The position numbers and the translations under genes are program-made. This document shows, in pieces, positions 57,893 through 64,000 of a stretch of DNA of 64,000 nucleotides (its first letter is position 1; the number at the start of each line of letters is the position of its first letter). Below the pieces are notes generated by a model, which searched no databases, was not told the DNA's origin, and saw only the letters and a list, made by a program, of their open reading frames with translations. The stretch lies in the NCBI RefSeq assembly GCF_026626665.1, contig NZ_JAPNKE010000002.1:5867168-5931167 (forward strand). The letters run 5' to 3'. This DNA comes from Nannocystis pusilla (GTDB taxonomy: Bacteria > Myxococcota_A > Polyangia > Nannocystales > Nannocystaceae).

Positions 57893-58024
57893 CCGCCGAG
57901 CCATGAGCCTCGCGCCACGAAAGGTCCGTCGCCCTCGCGGACGCGCATCTTCCCCTGCTGGCCGAACGCTACGGTCGCGCGGAAGCGCGTGACCGGCGAT
58001 GACGTCCTGCGCTAACGTCGGCCC

Positions 58025-59069
58025 ATGGCGAGCGAGTACACCACCGACACGATCGAGGTCCTCACGGGCTGCGCGGCGGTGCGCAAGCGCCCCGGCATGT
58101 ACGTCGGCTCGCTCGACGACGGCACCGGCCCGCTGAAGCTGCTGCTCGCGGTCGTCGCTTATGCGATCGATCCGCGCCAGCCCGGCCGCTGCCCCCGCAT
58201 CGAAGTCCGCGTCGACCCCGACGACTCCGTCACCGTCGCCGACGACGGCCCGGGCATCCCGGCCGGCTCGCTGGTCGACCTCCTCGAGCGCCCGCCCGTC
58301 CGCTCGAGCGCCCACTTCGGGCTCCGTGAGTCCGGCTTGCTGATGGCCAACGCGCTGAGCGATCCGTTCGAGGTCGACAGCGTCCACGCGGGCGAGCAGG
58401 CCACCGTCGCCTACGCCGGCGGCGTGCAGCGCGTTCCCCTGCGCGTGAGCGGGGCGTCGCGGCCGTCCGGCACGCGCATCCGGTTTCGCCCCGACCCGCA
58501 GATCTTCCCGAGCCCGCGCGTGCTCCGGCTCGAACTGACGCAGCGCCTCGAGGACCTCGGATTCCTGCTGCCACCGCGGGCGCTGACGTGGAGCTTCGCG
58601 GGTGAGCGCGCGACGGGGCTCGTCGAACGCGTCCGCGTCGAGGCCCGCGGACCGCTCGAGGACGCCGCGCACCACCAGGGCGAGTACGTGACGGACGCCG
58701 GCCCGACGACCGTCGAGGTCGCCCTCGCCTGGCGCACCGAGCCGTACGGGCGCCCGGCGCAGATCCTCGGCTACACCAACCTCGAGCGCGACGAGGATGG
58801 CCCGCACGTCCCCGGCCTGCTCGCGGCGATCCGCGATTTTAAACGTCCGCAGCGACCCCGGCCTCGAGGGGCTCGTGGCTGCGGTCAGCGTGCTGCACGA
58901 CGATGCCCTCTACCCCATCCATACGAAGAAGAGGCTCATCCACTCGCCCCTGCTCCCCGCGGTGAAGGACGCGACCGCGACCGCCCTGCGGCGCTGGGCC
59001 GAGCGCTTCCCCGAGGCCGCCGACGCCCTGCGCAGCCGCATGAAGACGCCACGAGCCCGACGTCGATGA
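58025..59069 (+). CDS. GyrB/ParE-like ATPase and transducer without Toprim domain, one frameshift
   Basis: About 348 residues. The N-terminus TDTIEVLTGCAAVRKRPGMYVGS is the GyrB/ParE start. Next come a G1-like segment VTVADDGPGIPAG and a lid region with ANALSDPFEVDSVHAG; the usual ELVDNSIDEA helix is replaced by LLAVVAYAIDPRQPG, so the Mg-binding Glu/Asn is not evident. After a frameshift at TTTTAAA near 58838 comes NVRSDPGLEGLVAAVSVLHDDALYPIHTKKRL, the transducer region with a QTK-like TKK. The protein ends where Toprim would begin. It could be a diverged regulator or a non-functional gyrase fragment. No gyrA or parC is near. Confidence 0.75.
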
Positions 59070-59131
59070 CGGCGATGCGCCGACGCGCCGACGCGCTCCA
59101 GCGCGCGCTCGCAGCTTCGCGGGCATTCGAG

Positions 59132-59479
59132 CTACTTCGCGCCCGGCATGGGCGGCGCCCCGACTGCCCACCAGCCGTCGGGCACCAGCGCCCAGAACGA
59201 CAGCGACAGGGCCATGAGCGCGAGCAGCGTCGCCACGGCCAGGCGTGAGCTCGCCCGGCTCCCGGCGAGCGCTCCGAGGCCCGGGCCGACCAGCAGGAGC
59301 GGCAGCATCGCTTGCGCCGGGCCCTGCGGGAACGCGTCGCCGGTGTTGCCGAGGCAGACGGCGATCCATGCGATCGTGAAGCCGGCGAAGGCGCCGGCGG
59401 AGGCGAGGAGCGAGCGGCGCAGGCGCGGCGACATGGGCATCGTCGGAACGGCGCCCCCCAGGCGGTATTCACCGCTCAT
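59132..59479 (-). CDS. Small membrane protein
   Basis: About 116 residues from the Met at 59479; an upstream Met at 59563 gives an Arg-rich and less likely start. Three hydrophobic segments follow a basic MSPRLRRS: LLASAGAFAGFTIAWIAVCLG, AMLPLLLVGPGLGALAG and LAVATLLALMALSLSFWALVP. No family recognised. It is convergent with the GyrB-like gene, with no lattice between. Confidence 0.55.
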   Translation of the reverse strand: MSGEYRLGGAVPTMPMSPRLRRSLLASAGAFAGFTIAWIAVCLGNTGDAFPQGPAQAMLPLLLVGPGLGALAGSRASSRLAVATLLALMALSLSFWALVPDGWWAVGAPPMPGAK

Positions 59480-60508
59480 GAGCCGGAGGCGGACCGCAGC
59501 CGATCCGCACGCAGTGCTCCGACGCACGCCGACTCGGGCACCGATACGGGCGCGATCGGTCATGCCGTATGGATGGCAGCCGCCGCCAATGTCATGTCCC
59601 GGGCGCCTCTCGGCGTCCTCGTCTTCACATAATGATCGCGCTGAATCGACATCGTTGACGGCGCTCGCCCGACGAGCAACGACGTCCCGCTGCAGCGCCG
59701 CGGACCCGACCTCGCGCCCTGGAGCGTCCCCAGCCCCGACGTCTCCGTCGATGTCGCCGCCGGGCCCGACGAGCGCATCGCCTTACCCGCATGGATCGAT
59801 CTTCCATCGCAGGAGCGCCGTCCACCTCTACGACGGCAGCGGCCCTGCGCTGGAGTCCGTGTCCGTCCTCCCGAACCGCGAGCTCTCCCGGCCGTCGCCG
59901 GCAGGATGCCGGCCACGGCCACATGGGTCCTTCGCCTCGCCCTCGCTTCAGCGCACCCGCCGTCTCCTGCCATCATTTGCAGCAGCAATCCCGGCGGAAC
60001 GAACGAGGCTCGGCGCCGCGATCTCCGACTGCCTACATTGCCATCAGCCGCCTCATCCGGCCCATCTTGCCGGCTCGGCCCATTTCGCCGGGCAGAGCCC
60101 GCTGATGTCCGACCCACACTTATTATTTGTTGACGGCCCACCGTCCTCGCGTGTGGGTCGTCGCCCGCGGCTCCATCTCGGGCTCCCCGCCCGCGGCCTG
60201 GTTGCCGTCTGCGGCGCCTGGCGCGTCCAGAACATCGTTTACAGCCCATGAGCCCGGTGTCTTTCGCCCGCGGAATGTGCGCAGTCTCAACATTTTTCGC
60301 ACTTCGCGCACCGCCTCGGACACCTGTCCAGGAGAAAAGCGCGCGCGGCCTCGCCCAGGCCTGGGGCCCCCAAGTTGCCCCAGAAGCCCTCCTACCCCCG
60401 TTTTCGCCGCGTTCTCCGAAATCCTTGCACATTCCGGGCGGTGGGCGGCATTGGGCCTCTGACGATTTTTTCATTGCCGGCCTTGCGGGCCTGGATCAGC
60501 CAAGGTGC
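59480..60508. other. 1-kb stretch without an intact gene; possible decayed coding sequence
   Basis: From 59655 to 59880 a plus-strand frame reads IVDGARPTSNDVPLQRRGPDLAPWSV and, in another frame, HLYDGSGPALESVSVLPNRE, which looks like protein rather than shadow. It has no start and is broken. The rest is low complexity. The stretch has unusual AT-rich pieces (TTATTATTTGTTGACGG near 60120, ATTTTTTCATTG near 60465) for this window. Confidence 0.4.
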
Positions 60509-61108
60509 ATGCAGCCCCGCAACAAGACCCTCTACATGCTCTCCTTCGTGTTCGCCGCGGCCTGCTCGCGCACCTCTCCGGACACCAGTTCGCCGGAGCC
60601 GGTCGTGGAACCTTCGCCGGCCGCGACCGCGCCGTCGGAGCGCAACACCGCCGACGACGAGATCTTCGGCGTCCTCGACGTGATCAACGAAGAGGCGGTG
60701 GCCCACGGCGAATACATGAAGAAGTGGGCCAAGACCCAGAAGGTCAAGGAGTTCGCGGCGATGATGATCAACGACCACGAGTTCGTGCGCGAGCGCGAAA
60801 AGAAGGTCCGCGACGCCCTCGACCTCTCGGCCACCAGCAGCCGGCTCGCCAGCGACATCGAGCAGGATTCGCGGCAGAAGCTCGACACCATGGGCAAGAT
60901 CGACAAGGGCGATCCGCTCGACAAGGCCTACATCGACATTCAGGTCGACGTGCACGCCACCTGGCTGTCCGCGCTCGACAACAAGATGATCCCGTTCGCC
61001 CAGACCGACGAGCTGCGCGACGAGCTCGAAGAGGTGCGCAAGATCGTCGAGAGCCACTACAACCTGGCTGTCGAGATGCGCACCGACCTCAAGACGGCCG
61101 ACAAGTAA
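60509..61108 (+). CDS. DUF4142-type lipoprotein (ferritin-like helical)
   Basis: 200 residues. ATG at 60509 with AAGG. Lipoprotein signal TLYMLSFVFAAAC, then a Ser/Pro linker. The remainder is four helices of the DUF4142 pattern: EIFGVLDVINEEAVAHGEYMKKWAKTQKVKEFAAMMINDHEFVREREKK, then SRQKLDTMGKIDKGDPLDKAYIDIQVDVHATWLSALDNKMI and a last helix SHYNLAVEMRTDLK. His and Glu positions (NDHEFV, DVHATWL, ESHYNL) are typical of the family, which may bind metal. Envelope-located; role unknown. The sigma-factor gene follows 227 bases later. Confidence 0.85.
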   Translation: MQPRNKTLYMLSFVFAAACSRTSPDTSSPEPVVEPSPAATAPSERNTADDEIFGVLDVINEEAVAHGEYMKKWAKTQKVKEFAAMMINDHEFVREREKKVRDALDLSATSSRLASDIEQDSRQKLDTMGKIDKGDPLDKAYIDIQVDVHATWLSALDNKMIPFAQTDELRDELEEVRKIVESHYNLAVEMRTDLKTADK

Positions 61109-61335
61109 CGGCCAGGCGATCCTTGACTTGAATTGATCTGACTTCGACTCCTGCTTGGACTCATCGACCCTCGCACGATCGCCTGGGCCCGCAGTGCGGC
61201 CCGGAGCCGGGCAGGATCCGCGACCCCCTCTGACACCGACCCGTCGACCCCTTCGACACGAGCCGCGGACGGACACTCCTTACGGTCCACGGCCCCTCCA
61301 TGCGGATCCTGTCCGGCCCTGAAACGGAGACCACC

Positions 61336-62572
61336 ATGCTGCGCGACCTCACCGCTGATTCATCGCAGGCCCCGGCCCAGGGATCGGGCTACCGCCCCCT
61401 CACCGCTTATTTCCGCGACCTCTCCGAAGTCGACGTCATGACCAAGGAGGAGGAGACCGCCGCGGCCCGCAAGATCAACGAGCTCCGCAAGGGACTCTGG
61501 GTGGCGCTCCTCAACTACCCCCCGTTCGTCGAGCCGATCTGCGCCCTCGTGCGCCAGCGCCTGGACGTCGACGTGTGCCCCGCCGCCGCCGTGAACACGC
61601 TGGAGCAGAGCTCGCGGACCGTCCGCGACCGCGACCTGCGCTGCCACCACGACGCCTTCCAGGCCGCGCGCGACGAGCTGGCGAAGGCCATGATCGCCGC
61701 CGACGTCGACGGCGAGCTGGCCGACGCGATCCTCGCCGACCTCACCAGCCTCGAGGGCGACCGCAAGGCCGAGATCTCGCTGGCAGTCAACCCGCCGCGC
61801 CGCGGCAGCGTCCCGTTCGCCCGCTACGCATCCGAGGTCCGCAAGCAGCACGCCGCGCTGATGGCCGCCAAGAACGCGTTCGTGCGCGCCAACCTGCGCC
61901 TCGTGGTCGCGCTGGCGCGCCGCTTCCACCGCGGCAACGTCCCGCTGCAGGACCTCATCCAGGAGGGCAACCTCGGCCTGATGAAGGCCGTCGACCGGTT
62001 CGACCCGGCCCGCGGCTGCCGCTTCTCGACCTACGGCTCGTGGTGGATCCGCCACGCCATCAGCCGCTCGATCGCCGACAAGGCCCGCAGCGTGCGCCTG
62101 CCGGTCCACATGATCGACGCCTGCAACAAGGTCGCCAGGGCCCGCCGCGAGTTCGAGGCCCGCGAGGGCCGCGAGCCCACCGATCAGGAGCTCTCGGCCG
62201 TCAGCGGCGTCAGCCCGAGCGGATCTCCCGCATGGGCTGGTCGCTCATCGAGACCCCGCTGAGCCTCGCCCTGCCCGCCTCGCGCGAGGGCGAAACCAGC
62301 CTCGTCGACACCGTCGCCGACCCCGACCACGAGTCCGCGTCGGACGTGCTCGACCGCGAGCGGCTCCACGAGCAGCTCAAGAAGTCTTTTCCCAGCTCTC
62401 CCCGCTCGAGGCCGACATCCTGCGCAAGCGCGTCGGCCTCGACGGCGAGGAAGAGATGACGCTCAAGGAGATCGGCGCCGGCTACTCGCTGTCGCGTGAG
62501 CGAATCCGTCAGCTCCAGGAGGGCGCGCTCGCCAAGCTGCGCGCCGAGTTCTCGCGCCGTCACTTGATGTGA
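61336..62572 (+). CDS. Sigma-70-family sigma factor (RpoH-like), two frameshifts
   Basis: About 412 residues after joining frames near 62215 and 62390. ATG at 61336 with GGAGA. Region 1.2 is ADSSQAPAQGSGYRPLTAYFRDLSEVDVMTKEEE. Region 2 is NLRLVVALARRFHRGNVPLQDLIQEGNLGLMKAVDRFDPARGCRFSTYGSWWIRHAISRSIADKARSVRLPVHM, a strongly conserved -10-binding core. Region 4 is MTLKEIGAGYSLSRERIRQLQEGALAKLR, the -35 helix-turn-helix. Region 3 lies in the second frame. The RPLTAYFRDL-type start and short length fit the RpoH/RpoS-like group rather than housekeeping RpoD. Both shifts look like one missing base (C or G). Confidence 0.88.
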
Positions 62573-63418
62573 CACGGCGGTCGGCGGCGCGGCGCGGACC
62601 CCAGGTCTCCCGCTCGCCCGCCCCGCGAGGTCGATCTTCGCACCCAAACGGGCCGAGCTCCCGATGCTCGCCCGCAGGACGATCTCCCGCTCGCGTCGCC
62701 GACCGATCATTTTTTTTACAAAAACAGAACAGACCCCGAGCGCTTCGACCGGGCCCTGCGCAGCCACTGGACCCGGTCGGAGCGCCGCTTTTTTCGCCTG
62801 TTCCCAAGGACAGGGCGCGCCGCCGCGGCGTTGCCGGGGCGCCGACACGGTCGGCCGCGCTCCCGGGTCGCGTGCCGAGCGCCGCGATTCGGCCATCGCC
62901 AGCCCATGCTGCCACCCCGGGCGCACCAGCCCCTCGCTCGCGCCCGCGTGAGCGAGCGCCCGCGCGAGCGAGCGCGGCCCAGGTGCGCCCCGGTCTCCGC
63001 ATGTCCCTTGGAACATGTTCAACGATCGCCCCCCGGCCGCCTCGGACACCCCTCGCGCTCGTCGGCGCGCCCATGACATGTCCCTTCGGTCATCTTCCTC
63101 GCGCTCGTCGACGCACCCGGGACATGTCCCTTCGGTCATCGCCCCGGCCCGCTCGGCGCCCGGCGTTCGCCGTCGCGCCAGGCCATGGCATGTCCCTCAA
63201 GTCATGTCCATCGCGCTCGCGCCGCGATGCCACCATACGTCCCTCGGGACACCCGCATCGCACCCGCGCCCACTCGTCCGCGCGCGCCGGCGCATCCGGT
63301 GATTCCTGCTGTTGCGATCTGCCACTGTCGCGATCCTCCACACTTTCGTGCGACCCCGGAATTCCCGCTGAGAGCCCCTCGCAGGCGCAGCGGCGCCGTG
63401 TGCAGTACCGTCGAACCC
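62573..63418. other. 850-base gap with lattice units and no supported gene
   Basis: The stretch has an AT-rich piece near 62706 (ATCATTTTTTTTACAAAAACAG), then Pro/Arg-type shadow frames. Lattice pairs at 14-nt steps lie at 62800, 63000/63014, 63077/63091, 63123/63137, 63189/63203 and 63236/63250. Those at 63077 and 63123 share CATGTCCCTTCGGTCATC and flanking CGCGCTCGTCG, a local duplication. Confidence 0.75.
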
Positions 63419-64000
63419 ATGCCCATGCTTCGCTCTCCTATCGCCGCACTCGCCGCCTCGCTCGCCCTCGCCGTGCCCGCCTGCGGCGACGATGCCGCCT
63501 CGCAGTCCACCGCCGCGACCGACGACACCACTGCCACGACCGACGACACCACTGCCGCGACCGACGACACCGCTGCCACGACCGACGACACCACCGCCGC
63601 GACCACCGAAGACACCACCGCAACGACCGACGCGCCAACCTCCACCGGCGAGCCCGACGGCGCCGCGATCGACGCCCCGGCCGAGACCTGGACCTGGGTC
63701 CCGTTCGCCGACGCGCGTTGTGCCAACGGCGAGACCACCGGCATCGGCGTCAACCTCACCACCCGCAGCGATCGCGTCGTCCTCTACCTCGAGGGCGGCG
63801 GCGCCTGCTGGGACGAGGCCACCTGCTACACCATGAACGCCAGCGCCCACGTCGCCGACGGCTACGGCGAGGCCGAGTTCGCCGCCGAATTCGACCCGCA
63901 CCTGCCCAAGGTCATGACCGCGCAGATCTTCGACCGCGACGACCCGAACAACCCGTTCCGCGACATGAGCTTCGTCTACGTCCCCTACTGCACCGGCGAC
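63419..64000 (+). CDS. Pectinacetylesterase/Notum-like lipoprotein (3' truncated by window end)
   Basis: 194 residues are visible. ATG at 63419. Signal SPIAALAASLALAVPAC is lipobox-like, then a Thr/Asp linker from a 21-bp repeat. The catalytic domain begins with the family pattern TWTWVPFADARCANGETTGIGVNLTTRSDRVVLYLEGGGACWDEATCY. It continues IFDRDDPNNPFRDMSFVYVPYCTGD, the segment leading to the nucleophile loop, which lies outside the window. The family removes acyl esters from polysaccharides or lipids. Likely surface-located. Confidence 0.85.
   Translation, partial: MPMLRSPIAALAASLALAVPACGDDAASQSTAATDDTTATTDDTTAATDDTAATTDDTTAATTEDTTATTDAPTSTGEPDGAAIDAPAETWTWVPFADARCANGETTGIGVNLTTRSDRVVLYLEGGGACWDEATCYTMNASAHVADGYGEAEFAAEFDPHLPKVMTAQIFDRDDPNNPFRDMSFVYVPYCTGD
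63517..63622. repeat. 21-bp in-frame tandem repeat encoding TDDTTAT
   Basis: GACCGACGACACC recurs at 63517, 63538, 63559 and 63580, with a diverged fifth copy. It builds the Thr/Asp linker between the lipid anchor and the esterase domain. Confidence 0.85.

Overview
The window is very GC-rich, with frequent GTG starts, many lipoproteins with Thr/Gly/Asp-rich linkers, a DUF2330-type protein, an AgmX/TonB-C-like protein, PLL-type and Beta_propel propellers, secreted proteases and a serpin. This suggests a predatory, soil-type myxobacterium (Myxococcota). The Thr-rich lipoprotein linkers look most like Nannocystaceae. That placement is inference; no rRNA or marker gene is present.

Layout. 0-8 kb: tail of a TPR-like protein, a YtcJ-type amidohydrolase, a small coiled-coil protein, two lipoproteins and a UvrD/PcrA helicase. 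8-15.8 kb: a phage-tube-like orphan, a membrane histidine kinase, a 74-bp tandem repeat, a class I terpene cyclase, and an MMPL-type exporter paired with a LolA-like carrier. 15.8-28.5 kb: a DUF2330 protein, a zinc-ribbon-repeat protein, an alpha/beta-hydrolase lipoprotein, a MarR/VOC pair with a perfect operator, and a PLL-like propeller. 28.5-35.9 kb: a GT-C membrane protein, a Beta_propel lipoprotein, a secreted dienelactone-hydrolase-like protein and a sedolisin. 35.9-54.3 kb: one co-directional operon with strongly enlarged homologues of the poly-gamma-glutamate synthesis proteins CapC/PgsC (first gene) and CapB/PgsB (last gene). Between them lie a large envelope protein, a lipoprotein hydrolase and a roughly 1,840-residue protein with TPR-like segments and a C-terminal beta-barrel-like region. 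I read it as synthesis plus outer-membrane export of a glutamate-type amide polymer. 54.3-64 kb: lipoproteins, a serpin, a GyrB-like ATPase without Toprim, a DUF4142 protein, a sigma-70 factor and the start of a pectinacetylesterase/Notum-like protein.

The most unusual signal is a dispersed short palindrome on an exact 14-nt lattice. Tetranucleotide anchors (mostly CATG; also CCTG, CAGG, CAGC, GCTG, CATC) are separated by exactly 10 nt of the form YCC-NNNN-GGR, and neighbouring units share an anchor. Chains of 2-6 anchors occur after genes, between convergent genes, across a start codon, inside a signal-peptide coding region, and as an in-frame 72-bp tandem array in the exporter-like gene.

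Many genes have an apparent single-base frameshift, often at short C or G runs, after which the expected family sequence resumes in another frame. I annotate these as one gene with the shift noted; indel-prone sequencing is the likeliest cause.
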